A DNA stretch of 64,000 nucleotides from Parasphingorhabdus sp048269865. GTDB taxonomy: Bacteria; Pseudomonadota; Alphaproteobacteria; Sphingomonadales; Sphingomonadaceae. The translations under genes were made by a program, and so were the position numbers. Positions 44,757-53,412 of this stretch are shown in pieces. Within the stretch, counting starts at the first letter, position 1, and the number at the start of each line of letters is the position of its first letter. The notes under the pieces were generated by a model. That model did no database searches. It had not been told where the DNA came from and worked only from the letters and a program-made list of their open reading frames with translations. The stretch is from contig NZ_JBLWUA010000008.1 in the NCBI RefSeq assembly GCF_048269865.1, positions 1 to 64,000 on the forward strand, in the 5' to 3' direction.

Positions 44757-45581
44757 ATGCGGATTACCAGAGCCAGCGAGGCAGTGGGTGCAACAGTCGA
44801 GGATGTCGATGTCAACGACCTGAGTGACCAGGAATTTGCCGATATCCGCGCTGCCTTTTTTGACCATGGCGCTCTGTTCTTCCGCGACCAGACGCTGACC
44901 CCCGAACAACATGTGCGCTTTGCCAAGCGCTGGGGATCGATTGACATCAACCGCTTTTTCCAGGGGCGGCCGGGCTATCCGGAGATTGCCGAAGTGCTCA
45001 AGGAGCCCGACCAGAAGCTCAATATCGGTGGCGGCTGGCATACCGACCACAGCTATGACCAGGCACCGGCCATGGGTTCGATCCTCTACGCGCTGGACAT
45101 TCCGCCAACCGGTGGCGACACCCTGTTTGCCGGAATGGCAGCGGCCTATGAAGCGCTGGATGATGATATGAAGAACCGGATCAAGGATCTGAAAGCACGC
45201 CACGGCAATGCCCATATTTTTGGTGAGGAAAGCAAATATCGCAAGGCAGTGGGCGACCGCTATACCAACGCCGATCGGGCCGGGCAGACCGCCGTCCATC
45301 CGGTGGTGCTGACCCACCCGGAATCGGGCGCCAAGGGGCTATATGTCAATCCCGGCTTCACGCTGGAAATCGTTGGCATGGAGCCAGACGAGAGCAAGGC
45401 CCTGCTGCAACAGCTATATGACCATATCGGACAAGACCGCTTCCACCACCGCCACAAATGGCGCGAGGGCGATCTGGCCATGTGGGATAACCGGGCGACC
45501 TGGCATTACGCCCTGAACGACTATCAGGGCCATCGCCGCTATCTCAACCGGATCACGATCGAGGGTGTGGCTCTGGCCTAG
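44757..45581 (+). CDS. TauD/TfdA-family alpha-ketoglutarate-dependent dioxygenase
   Basis: 274 aa; RBS AACAGGAGAACGA before the ATG. Fe(II) facial triad: H95-x-D97 in GGWHTDHSY and the distal His250 in RATWHYA, with the 2-oxoglutarate-binding Arg in HRRYLNR near residue 260. The family hydroxylates taurine, 2,4-D, alkyl sulfates and other acids, using O2 and 2-oxoglutarate. No sulfonate transporter is adjacent, so taurine is not supported; a xenobiotic or carboxylic substrate is possible. Confidence 0.88.
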   Translation: MRITRASEAVGATVEDVDVNDLSDQEFADIRAAFFDHGALFFRDQTLTPEQHVRFAKRWGSIDINRFFQGRPGYPEIAEVLKEPDQKLNIGGGWHTDHSYDQAPAMGSILYALDIPPTGGDTLFAGMAAAYEALDDDMKNRIKDLKARHGNAHIFGEESKYRKAVGDRYTNADRAGQTAVHPVVLTHPESGAKGLYVNPGFTLEIVGMEPDESKALLQQLYDHIGQDRFHHRHKWREGDLAMWDNRATWHYALNDYQGHRRYLNRITIEGVALA

Positions 45582-45596
45582 CCCGTCAGTCCGGGA

Positions 45597-46151
45597 TCAG
45601 AGGACAAAGCCCAGAAGCAGAAAGGCTCCGGTTCCCAGCGCCAAGGCCCCAAGGGTCTTGCGGCGATAGGCCTTGGCCATCAATCCGACGATCAGGCCAC
45701 CGACAATGACCAGAAACAGGACGATGCCAGCGATGATCTGGTAGGTTTTGAAAATGGCGGGGCCGTGGCCCTTGTGCAATTCCATCAGAGCATATTGCAG
45801 GCCGGGCTTGTGCAGCGAGGCCTGCAATCCGTCCGGCGTCTGGTTGATTCGAACAAAGGTCCGCGAGGTCGGCCGCGTGGTCATCCTGCCATCGCGGCTG
45901 CGGACGCTTTCAATATCCAGATGGATATTCCGGGCGGCCAGAATGGCCTCGATATCCTGCTTCAGCGTCGGGCTGTCCGGATCCAGCCTTGTATCTGACG
46001 GCAAGAGGATATCGCTATCTTCAATCGATGGTTCGACGCCCGCCAGGTCGAGCGCACCGGTGACGCCGACCATCAGGAAAGACGGGGCCAGAAAGGAGGC
46101 GAGAAACAGATGCGCCAGGATCAGCAGGTTTCGGGTTTTGACTTTGTTCAC
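45597..46151 (-). CDS. PepSY-like membrane protein of the iron operon
   Basis: 184 aa, GTG start at 46149-46151 overlapping the upstream stop by four bases (GTGA). It has a membrane span near the N-terminus, a soluble middle domain (LPSDTRLDPDSPTLKQDIEAILAARNIHLDIESVRSRDG and FVRINQTPDGLQASLHKPGL), and spans near the C-terminus (IIAGIVLFLVIVGGLIVGLM, LGALALGTGAFLLLGFVL). This resembles a small PepSY-associated membrane protein found beside TonB receptors for iron. The exact role is unknown; ferric reduction or assembly help is only a guess. Confidence 0.65.
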   Translation of the reverse strand: MNKVKTRNLLILAHLFLASFLAPSFLMVGVTGALDLAGVEPSIEDSDILLPSDTRLDPDSPTLKQDIEAILAARNIHLDIESVRSRDGRMTTRPTSRTFVRINQTPDGLQASLHKPGLQYALMELHKGHGPAIFKTYQIIAGIVLFLVIVGGLIVGLMAKAYRRKTLGALALGTGAFLLLGFVL

Positions 46152-46579
46152 TCACATCTTCCTCGCCGCGTGAAGCGGCTGACAAATCTTTCAATATTGC
46201 GATACAGCTGCATGCGGTCGGCTGGAGCGATCATTTCCCCGAGCAGCGCATGAAACGGTCCGGTCTGCCCTTGCACCACAGCGGTGATCAGGTCGACCAG
46301 CAATATTTCATCATAGCTAGTCTCGCGGCAGCAGGGGCGGTGGACCGTGATCGGATCGGGCCAGCAATCGCTCATCGTCTCGATGATATCCGTAAAATAG
46401 ACCGCTGCCGCATCGTCGCCCAGTTGTCGGGCCAGACAGGGTGCCGGATTCTGCTTTTTCGGCGACGCCAATATTGTCAGCCGCAGAGCGACGATGATCC
46501 GGACCTGAGCCGCCGGCATGGCGGCGAGAACGGGTCTCGCCGCCAGCGACCGCACCAGGGCCGATACCTGCTCTGCCAT
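46148..46579 (-). CDS. conserved cytoplasmic protein of unknown function in the iron operon
   Basis: 143 aa from the ATG at 46577-46579, which overlaps the upstream stop by one base. Mostly helical; VHRPCCRETSYDEILLVDLITAVVQ holds a Cys pair next to a conserved-looking helix. No signal peptide or membrane span. Its place between a DUF6607-like gene and a PepSY-like gene, with overlaps on both sides, suggests it works with them in iron handling. Small sphingomonad proteins of this kind are known but uncharacterised; the family name could not be assigned with certainty. Confidence 0.7.
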   Translation of the reverse strand: MAEQVSALVRSLAARPVLAAMPAAQVRIIVALRLTILASPKKQNPAPCLARQLGDDAAAVYFTDIIETMSDCWPDPITVHRPCCRETSYDEILLVDLITAVVQGQTGPFHALLGEMIAPADRMQLYRNIERFVSRFTRRGRCE

Positions 46580-47610
46580 CAATAGTCCGCCGGACCGGAC
46601 CCCGCCGACGCAGCCGAATGGCCGGATTGCGCGAGCGTGGCGCCTTGAATTAACGCGCGCGCTTCCTTCACCGCATCCGCTTCGGTCAGTTTGCCTTCCG
46701 AGAGCTCGGTGCCAATTGTCAGCAGCCGGGCGCTGATCACGGTTCCGTTCTCCGCTTCCTCTTCGACCGTCACGCCGCCACTGGCCGCGATCACCCCATC
46801 CCAGGCGTCGCGCACCTGCTGCCAATAGCCTTTGGTTTTCGCCCAATAGTCGTCCGCCGCGCTGACCTTATAGCCGTCGAACTTCTTATAGGTATTGAGC
46901 ACCGATTCCTGGACATAGGGCACGGCCTTGCCGGCGGCCGTCTTCATCTTTGTATTGTCCTGCCAGTGGATCCAGCCGTCAGGCGTCGGCTGGTGGCGAT
47001 TGATCCCCTGATAATGATCATAGACGGGATGGCGCACTGCATCGCGCCGAGCCATTGGCCGGGCGGTCATGTCGCTGGTCCAGCGGCGAACACCGTTGAC
47101 CGTCTCCCATTTGCCCAGGCCGCCATAGCGCGGACTGTCATCGACCTGCCAGACGGTTTGCGACCAGACACCATTCCGCTCCGCTGCAGGTACATCGCGG
47201 TTCACCCATGTCCCGGCCTCTTTGTACACCAGCACCTTCGCCGGTTCATAGGTCCAGTCCTGCCGCCAGTGCTTGATGACAAAGATGTTACCCTCATACT
47301 CAGCGACCAGAAGGTGCTGCAGGACGATTTCCCGGCCGGTATCCTTGATCACCCGGACGCTTTCGTGGCCGCCGGCAATCTTGGCGTCAATTGGCTTGTA
47401 ATCGTCGCGCCAGGGCGTCGTTTCTGTCATGTCGAAGCGGACTTTATAATCCCCGGCCATTGCCAATATATCGGCCCGGTCCTGTTCGAAGGACGCCTGC
47501 TCGTTGGCTGAGGCGCTCTGCTGCTGATCGGTGGCAGCCAGCGCCGGTGATGTCGCCATGGCCAGAGCCAGCAGAGCGGCACCGATCCGTGTTTTCCAGT
47601 TGATATGCAT
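46579..47610 (-). CDS. exported DUF6607-like protein of the iron operon
   Basis: 343 aa from the ATG at 47610, preceded by AAAAGGGGAGAAATACC; the frame extends to 47844 but only through unconserved sequence inside the receptor gene. Signal peptide ends about residue 26 (LLALAMATSPALAA). Conserved blocks include TPWRDDYKPIDAKIAGGHESV, VIKDTGREIVLQHLLV, IKHWRQDWTYEP, QVDDSPRYGGLG and WIHWQDNTKM; I recognise this as the family named DUF6607, which is found beside TonB receptors. Function is unknown; a periplasmic role in iron-ligand handling is inferred from the operon and the upstream Fur-like box. Confidence 0.75.
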   Translation of the reverse strand: MHINWKTRIGAALLALAMATSPALAATDQQQSASANEQASFEQDRADILAMAGDYKVRFDMTETTPWRDDYKPIDAKIAGGHESVRVIKDTGREIVLQHLLVAEYEGNIFVIKHWRQDWTYEPAKVLVYKEAGTWVNRDVPAAERNGVWSQTVWQVDDSPRYGGLGKWETVNGVRRWTSDMTARPMARRDAVRHPVYDHYQGINRHQPTPDGWIHWQDNTKMKTAAGKAVPYVQESVLNTYKKFDGYKVSAADDYWAKTKGYWQQVRDAWDGVIAASGGVTVEEEAENGTVISARLLTIGTELSEGKLTEADAVKEARALIQGATLAQSGHSAASAGSGPADY

Positions 47611-47630
47611 TGGTATTTCTCCCCTTTTAG

Positions 47631-49880
47631 TTAGAATGAAAGGCTCAGCGAAACGCTGGCGTTGCGCCCCGGCTGGGTGAAAGCGTCGGTGATCGGGGAC
47701 GTCGCCGCCAATCCCCTGACGTCGCTCCACAGCGCGTATTTCTGGTTGGTGATATTGAAGATTCCCGCGCGGATTTTCGCATATTCGGTGATCCGGACGA
47801 AAGTGGTCGCGTCGAGAATTGTGGATTCTTGCGGACGGAAGCACGCGGCCGAGCAGACGCCGACGGTCTCATTGGCTTCCTTGCGGGCATTATAGCTGAC
47901 GATCAGCTCGCCGCCGAAGGCACCGCTCGGTTCCCGATAGCCCACGCCCAGGATCGCATTGAGCGGGTCGATCGTCGACAGCGATGTCGGCGGACTGTTC
48001 GGCGACTTGACCGTGCCGTCGGCGAAGGCAATGGCGAAGCGCGCCCGGAAACCGTTGTCCGCTTCATAGCTGGCTTTCGCCTCGACGCCTTTGACCGTCA
48101 CGCTGTCCAGATTGACGAACTGATAGAGCGCCGGGTCGGACGGCGTGAAGCTGCCGGACACCTGTTCCTGACTGATAAAGTCGTCATAATCGGCTGTGAA
48201 TGCCGTCAACGTCAGGCTGACTCCATCGGCGGCATAGCGGATACCGGCCTCGAAACTGTCACTGGTTTCGGGTCCCAGGTCCGGGTTGGCCAGAGACGAA
48301 TAGCCGTAGGCGAGATTTTCGAAGAAATTATTGACCTGGCTAGGCGTCGGCGCCCGGAAGCCGCGGGCATAATTACCGAACAGACGGACATCGCCGAGCC
48401 GAACCACCGCGCCCAGTTTGGGCGAGAGTTTCGAACCGTCCTGCCCGCTCGGCGTGAATCCGGGAAGCAGCGGATCATCGGTTGGGTCGAGATCATAAAA
48501 ATCGTAGCGAAGGGCCGGATAGAGCGTCACCAGGCCGTCGCCAAACTCGATCGCGTCTCCAATATAGAAGCCGCCGAGGGTGAAATCGGTCTTCGGAAAG
48601 GCGCGGGCCGGGAAAACCTCGCCGGCCGGGGGTTCGGTGCCGTCGCGCAGGCCTTGCTGCGTGGTCTTGCTGATATCGCCGCCGAACGTCAGCGTGTGTT
48701 TTACCGAGCCGGTCTGGAAGGCGGTCCGGAAATCGGCGACAGCGCCGAATGCTTCATTGTCAAAGGTGTTCAGCCGTTCCCGGTCGGGGCGCGGGGTTGA
48801 GCCTATTGGTGTGCGCTCTTCCAGCGCAAATTGACGGTCCTTGCCATCCTGCCAATAGGCGGCGAGATGGGCATAGTCGATGAATCCGGACCCCTCTTCG
48901 CCGGCATCATAGGTATAATCGATTGAGGCCCGTACGCGTTTGGTCCGGTCCTGTGCGGTTACACGGTCGACGATCCAGCTCGGCGTCGGGCCAAACAGAA
49001 ACACCGGGCCGCGACCGGACAACACATCAGAGAACAGGTCCCGCTCCAGATATTCGCCGGTCAGACGCACTTTATGCGTGCCACTGTTCCAGACAATCTT
49101 GCCGAGAAAGGCATTGGAATCCCCCTCCTGCGGATTGGGCGTGGTGCGGGTTTCATCTTCGGTGTCGATCGTGCCTCGGTTATCGAGTTCTTGAAAATCC
49201 CGGCGCGAATAGGCCAGCATCGCCGAAAAGTCTCCGGCCCGGCCCGCCAGCGCCACGGTTTCGGAAAATTCCTCATCCGCCGAGCTATATTGTGCCCGGG
49301 CAAAGCCGCCGACACTGTTGCCGTCACTGATAAAGTCGACCGGATCCGAGGTAATGAAGCTGACGGCGCCGGACAGCCCATCGCTGCCGTAGAGCGCCGA
49401 AGCAGGACCGCGCAGGATTTCGACCGACTTGATCAGCCCGACATCGGTGGCATTGCCGCGCCCCACTTCCTGCGCGCCAAAGGTGAAGCCCTGGGGAGAG
49501 CGGATGCCATCGACCTGGATCAGTACCCGGTTGCCGCCGATGCCGCGAATGTTGAAATCTTCATTGCCCGCGCGGCCGGTTGTGCCGAGGGCTGCACCAA
49601 AGCGCGCCGGGGCCCGGCGTACCGTCACGCCCGGTTCAAAGCGCACGATGTCCCGCACATCGGTCGCCATTTCATCGGCGATCTGCTCCTGATCGATGAC
49701 CGTCACGGTGGCGGGAGCATCCACCACTTCGACCGGTGCGCGGGTCGCGGTCACCGTGATCGTATTATCGTCAACAAAACCAGCCTCACCCGCGTCAGCA
49801 GCAAGCGCGGCCTGGGACAGGCTCAAGGCCAGAAAACTGCTGGTGATTGCCATGCCCCGCCGCCGGAAGTTCGATTTCAT
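47631..49880 (-). CDS. TonB-dependent receptor of the haem/iron type
   Basis: 749 aa from the ATG at 49880, behind AGGGG; the longer frame to 49922 would start inside the Fur-like box. Signal peptide to about residue 27 (SFLALSLSQAALAA). TonB box TITVTATR, plug with PATVTVIDQEQIADEM, IRGIGGNRVLIQVDG and LRGPASALYGSDGLSGAV, which is typical of the haemoglobin/transferrin/lactoferrin-like group; the barrel ends in LSLSF. It heads the operon with the DUF6607-like, unknown and PepSY-like genes. Iron or haem import under Fur control is likely from motif and promoter, but the ligand itself is not shown. Confidence 0.9.
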   Translation of the reverse strand: MKSNFRRRGMAITSSFLALSLSQAALAADAGEAGFVDDNTITVTATRAPVEVVDAPATVTVIDQEQIADEMATDVRDIVRFEPGVTVRRAPARFGAALGTTGRAGNEDFNIRGIGGNRVLIQVDGIRSPQGFTFGAQEVGRGNATDVGLIKSVEILRGPASALYGSDGLSGAVSFITSDPVDFISDGNSVGGFARAQYSSADEEFSETVALAGRAGDFSAMLAYSRRDFQELDNRGTIDTEDETRTTPNPQEGDSNAFLGKIVWNSGTHKVRLTGEYLERDLFSDVLSGRGPVFLFGPTPSWIVDRVTAQDRTKRVRASIDYTYDAGEEGSGFIDYAHLAAYWQDGKDRQFALEERTPIGSTPRPDRERLNTFDNEAFGAVADFRTAFQTGSVKHTLTFGGDISKTTQQGLRDGTEPPAGEVFPARAFPKTDFTLGGFYIGDAIEFGDGLVTLYPALRYDFYDLDPTDDPLLPGFTPSGQDGSKLSPKLGAVVRLGDVRLFGNYARGFRAPTPSQVNNFFENLAYGYSSLANPDLGPETSDSFEAGIRYAADGVSLTLTAFTADYDDFISQEQVSGSFTPSDPALYQFVNLDSVTVKGVEAKASYEADNGFRARFAIAFADGTVKSPNSPPTSLSTIDPLNAILGVGYREPSGAFGGELIVSYNARKEANETVGVCSAACFRPQESTILDATTFVRITEYAKIRAGIFNITNQKYALWSDVRGLAATSPITDAFTQPGRNASVSLSLSF

Positions 49881-49907
49881 AGATGCGCCCCTGTTGTTAT
49901 TGCTATT

Positions 49908-49926
49908 GATAATGATTCGCATTTGT
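49908..49926. promoter_or_regulatory. Fur-like box upstream of the iron receptor operon
   Basis: GATAATGATTCGCATTTGT matches the Fur consensus over GATAATGAT and CATT. It lies about 28 bases before the receptor start codon. Confidence 0.65.
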
Positions 49927-50112
49927 AATTAGGGATGTGCGGCGCGATCTGTCAAACAATTATTGGAAATTGATAAAAAAGGCCGGATTTCGGGGAGGCG
50001 TTCCGGGGCAGCCACTCAACCGCCGGACCCGCGCCTGACCAATGTCTTGTCGAAACCGGTCCGCACCATTACAGGCAGGAAACAAATCTCACTTTCTGCA
50101 ACGGAATCGCCC

Positions 50113-50985
50113 ATGACCCTGATCGGCCCCGCCTCGCACAGCTATTTCTCCCAGCGGCTTCGCCTGCACTATGCCGACTGGGGCAATGAGGAGAAGCCAC
50201 CGCTGATACTGCTGCACGGCGGCAAGGATCATTGCCGCAACTGGGACTGGACAGCGCAGGCATTGCGTGACGACTGGCATATCATCTGCCCTGACATCCG
50301 CGGTCATGGCGACAGCCAGTGGAGCACCGACGGCAATTATGCGCCGATGGCGATGGTCACCGATCTGGCGCAGCTGATCCATCAGCTCGATCTGTCGCCC
50401 GTCACCATCGTCGCGCACAGCATGGGCGGCAATATCGCGATGCGCTACACCGGCCTTTATCCCGATACAGTGCGCAAGCTGGTCGCCATCGAGGGGATGG
50501 GCCCGAGCCCGGAAATGCTGGCCGAGCGTGAGAAAATCGGCCCCCTGCAACGAGTCCGCAATTCGATCGAGGAAAAGCGGAAGGCCGCTGGCCGGCAAGT
50601 GAAACGCTATCCGACCTTTGATGATGCGCTGAAGCGGATGCAGGAAGCCAACCAGCATCTGTCCGACGAACAGGCCCGGCATCTGACCACCCATGCGGTG
50701 ATCCGCAACGAGGACGGCAGCTACAGCTGGAAATTCGATCCCTATGTCCAGCACTGGGACAGCATCGATCTCAGCCAGGAGGCGATTCAGCAATTGTGGC
50801 GCGATATCAGCTGTCCGACACAGCTCCACTATGGTGCCGACAGCTGGGCCAGCAATCCGGAAAAAGACGGCCGGATGCAATATTTCGGTGACAATGTGAC
50901 GGTGAAGGAATTTCAGCAGGCGGGTCACTGGCTGCACCATGACCAGTTCGATCTGTTTGTGAAGACGCTTCGGGATTTCCTTTGA
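50113..50985 (+). CDS. alpha/beta-hydrolase
   Basis: 290 aa from the ATG at 50113; the frame is open from 49963 but the extra 50 residues are low-complexity and unconserved. Core motifs: LLHGGKDHCRNWDW (oxyanion loop), AHSMGGN (nucleophile Ser), and QAGHWLHHDQFDLF with the catalytic His near the C-terminus. No signal peptide, so cytoplasmic. Distantly similar to the hydrolase at 38834. It lies between the iron operon and a cytochrome b561 gene; the substrate is unknown. Confidence 0.82.
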   Translation: MTLIGPASHSYFSQRLRLHYADWGNEEKPPLILLHGGKDHCRNWDWTAQALRDDWHIICPDIRGHGDSQWSTDGNYAPMAMVTDLAQLIHQLDLSPVTIVAHSMGGNIAMRYTGLYPDTVRKLVAIEGMGPSPEMLAEREKIGPLQRVRNSIEEKRKAAGRQVKRYPTFDDALKRMQEANQHLSDEQARHLTTHAVIRNEDGSYSWKFDPYVQHWDSIDLSQEAIQQLWRDISCPTQLHYGADSWASNPEKDGRMQYFGDNVTVKEFQQAGHWLHHDQFDLFVKTLRDFL

Positions 50986-51141
50986 CCACAATCGCGGGAC
51001 CGTTGGTCATTCAGAAGAGTGGCAGCGCTGTCAGCAACCATGCTATGGCGCGGACCTGTCAGTATATTACCGGACTATAAGCCAATAGCGGCTGCCGGTA
51101 ACATGCGCCGACTGGACCGCATGGAAAGGGAGAGAAAGAAT

Positions 51142-51693
51142 ATGTCAGAAACACCCGCCCGCTACGCCTCGCTTTCCATCTTTCTGCATTGGGTGATGCT
51201 GCTGCTGATCATCGCGGTCTATAGCTGTATCCTGCTGCACGAATCCTTCCCCAAGGGCAGTGACATTCGCGCCGATCTGAAGACCTGGCATTTTATGCTG
51301 GGCCTGTCGGTGCTGGCGCTGGTGATCATCCGGATCGTGGCCCGGCTGCTGACGGCGAAACCGCCGATCAAGCCGGAACCACCAGCGTGGCAAGTCCTGC
51401 TCGCCAAAATCACGCATATCGGCCTCTATGTTTTCATGCTGGCAATGCCGCTGCTGGGCTGGGCCATCCTCAGCGCGGCCGACGCGACCATCCCGTTCTT
51501 CGGACTCGAGCTCCCCGCGCTGATCGCGCCAGACAAGGCGCTGGCCGGACAGATCAAGGAAGTGCACGAAACGATCGCTACGATCGGCTATTTCCTGATC
51601 GGTCTGCACGCCCTGGCGGCGCTATTCCATCACTATGTGGTCAAGGACAATACGTTCCGCCGCATGTGGCCGGGAAAACGCTCGACGCGATAA
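51142..51693 (+). CDS. cytochrome b561-family membrane protein
   Basis: 183 aa from the ATG at 51142 after GGGAGAGAAAG; the frame extends back to 51019 without a start signal. Four membrane spans carry the haem-ligand histidines of the prokaryotic b561 family: LHWVMLLLI, WHFMLGLSVL, KITHIGLYVF and LHALAALFHHYV. It should shuttle electrons across the cytoplasmic membrane from quinol, perhaps for superoxide handling as in CybB. The next gene encodes a Rieske oxygenase, but a direct electron link is not supported. Confidence 0.88.
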   Translation: MSETPARYASLSIFLHWVMLLLIIAVYSCILLHESFPKGSDIRADLKTWHFMLGLSVLALVIIRIVARLLTAKPPIKPEPPAWQVLLAKITHIGLYVFMLAMPLLGWAILSAADATIPFFGLELPALIAPDKALAGQIKEVHETIATIGYFLIGLHALAALFHHYVVKDNTFRRMWPGKRSTR

Positions 51694-51802
51694 CGGTCGG
51701 TCCGCTGCCCACGCCAGCCGCCCGGCGCTGGTAAAAGTGCTACTGCCTAGAACGCCGGCAAAGGCCTAGCCTGACAAAAAGACAATGTTGGGAGACGGTG
51801 CC

Positions 51803-53131
51803 ATGCTCAAGGCAAGCGAAGTGACGTCCGTGCCGATCGATGGCGATCGCTATCATGATCCGCGACACGCGCAGGTCGAGAGTGATCAGATCTGGCGCAA
51901 GTCATGGCTGCTGGCGGCGCTGGCAAGCGATCTCGAGCAACCGAAGAGCACCGTCACCTTTGATATCGGCCATGACTCGATCATCATTGCCCGCGCCAGT
52001 GACGGCGCGCTTCACGGCTATCACAATGCCTGCACCCATCGCGGCACGCGGCTGCTGGAAGAGGGTATCAGTCGAACGCCACTGATCACCTGCCCCTATC
52101 ATGCCTGGTGCTTCAATCTCGACGGCAAGCTGCGCGGCGCGCCCGATCCAGACAGTTTTGCCGAGGGCCTGCCCGCCGACCGCCTCCGGCTGAAGCCGGT
52201 CCGGCTGGAAACGTGGCAGGGATTTGTGTTTATCAATATGGATCCGGATGCCGAGCCACTGAACGAGTTTCTCGGCAAGATGGTGGAGCGGGCAGCGCCC
52301 TACCAGATTGCAAAGATGGACCTGATCGAGGACCAGACGGTCAGCGTCGACTGCAACTGGAAGGCGATGATCGACAATTTCTCCGAACTTTATCATGTCG
52401 ATCATATCCATCCGCAGCACAAACGGTTCGTCGACTGCCCCGGTGCCACGGACGAGCTGTTCGAACAGGGCCATACCGGCCTGTACGTGCCGGGCTTCGT
52501 CACCGACAGCCGTTATCCGGTGCCGGACAAGCCGACCGACTATCAGGAAATGCAGCTGACCGCGCTCGGCATGGATGCCAGCGAATTTGTCGGCCGGGTG
52601 GCGGAGATTCCGGCGGCGATCACCAAGGCCAAGCGCGAGCAGAGCGGCAAGAACGGCTATGATTATTCGGCGCTGTCCGACGAACAGCTGACCACCGTGT
52701 TTCAATATAATCTGTTCCCGAACATCATCCTGTCCGGTTCGCCGGAAGGCCTGTGGATGATGCGCTCGCGTCCGCACCCCGATGATCCGTCAAAATCCTT
52801 TCTCGACAAGTGGACGCTGCAGCTCAACCCCGATCCGGCGCTCGGCGGTGCATCGGAGCATAAGCAGACGATGCACGGCGCGAGTGGCAATAGTGAAATC
52901 ATCGAAGGCCGTGTGACCCGCGACTGTTTTGACTATGGCGCAATATTGTCTGGCGACAAGAGCATGACCGACACCATAGATCAGGACATCAGCCTCCTCG
53001 CCCGGGTCCAGGCCGGCGCCCGGTCAAGCGGCTTCGACCGCGCCTGGCTCAGCGATCAGGAACTTCGCGTGGCGCATTTCCATGATGCGCTGAATGAGAC
53101 GTATCGGGATGCGGGGTTGTTGGAGGACTAA
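51803..53131 (+). CDS. Rieske non-haem iron oxygenase, large subunit (second)
   Basis: 442 aa from the ATG at 51803, eight bases after GGGAG; an ATG at 51785 would add six residues. Rieske ligands C77-x-H79 (CTHRG) and C97-x2-H100 (CPYHAW). Mononuclear iron site in DNFSELYHVDHIHP with H198 and H203. It belongs to the same broad family as the protein at 32682, and its own reductase and ferredoxin are not nearby. It probably oxidises or demethylates an aromatic or related substrate that is not known. No SnoaL-like partner is present here. Confidence 0.9.
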   Translation: MLKASEVTSVPIDGDRYHDPRHAQVESDQIWRKSWLLAALASDLEQPKSTVTFDIGHDSIIIARASDGALHGYHNACTHRGTRLLEEGISRTPLITCPYHAWCFNLDGKLRGAPDPDSFAEGLPADRLRLKPVRLETWQGFVFINMDPDAEPLNEFLGKMVERAAPYQIAKMDLIEDQTVSVDCNWKAMIDNFSELYHVDHIHPQHKRFVDCPGATDELFEQGHTGLYVPGFVTDSRYPVPDKPTDYQEMQLTALGMDASEFVGRVAEIPAAITKAKREQSGKNGYDYSALSDEQLTTVFQYNLFPNIILSGSPEGLWMMRSRPHPDDPSKSFLDKWTLQLNPDPALGGASEHKQTMHGASGNSEIIEGRVTRDCFDYGAILSGDKSMTDTIDQDISLLARVQAGARSSGFDRAWLSDQELRVAHFHDALNETYRDAGLLED

Positions 53132-53157
53132 ATCCTTCTCCCGTGAGGGAGAAGGAT
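53132..53157. terminator. perfect hairpin after the second Rieske gene
   Basis: ATCCTTCTCCC and GGGAGAAGGAT form an 11-bp stem around GTGA, directly after the stop codon at 53129-53131. There is no T-run; an mRNA-end or repeat-derived hairpin is likely. Confidence 0.5.
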
Positions 53158-53304
53158 ACGTAATCTTGCTGCCGGAGCTTCAGCGGAGGCGGCTAGATGG
53201 AGTTGGATGAGGGTGTTCTGCCGGTGGGCAATTGTACCACCGCAGCCTCAGTACACCCTCACCCAGCTGCGACTAGGCAGCAAGCTGCCAAGTCTGCGCG
53301 TCCA

Positions 53305-53390
53305 GTTTGCTTCGGCTTCAGGTCGAAACGATCCCCCAGATCGTTTCTAAAACATGCTGGGAGCATGTTTTACCCGAAGCAGAAGCAAAC
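53305..53390. repeat. intergenic element able to fold as a three-way junction
   Basis: An outer stem (53305-53319 with 53376-53390, 14 of 15 pairs) encloses two perfect hairpins: 53325-53333 with 53339-53347 (9 bp, loop CCCCA) and 53348-53358 with 53362-53372 (11 bp, loop GGG). It lies between two converging gene ends. It looks like a mobile or repetitive intergenic element of sphingomonads, or a structured RNA. Confidence 0.75.
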
Positions 53391-53412
53391 TCCCTGAAGG
53401 GAGAGGGGTCTC

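Noticed and set aside
44757..45581. TauD-like gene as a taurine dioxygenase
   Set aside because: The family is right but no sulfonate transporter or sulfur genes are near, so the specific name is not supported.
53197..53397. Short plus-strand frame in the repeat region
   Set aside because: It runs through the nested inverted repeats and resembles no protein.
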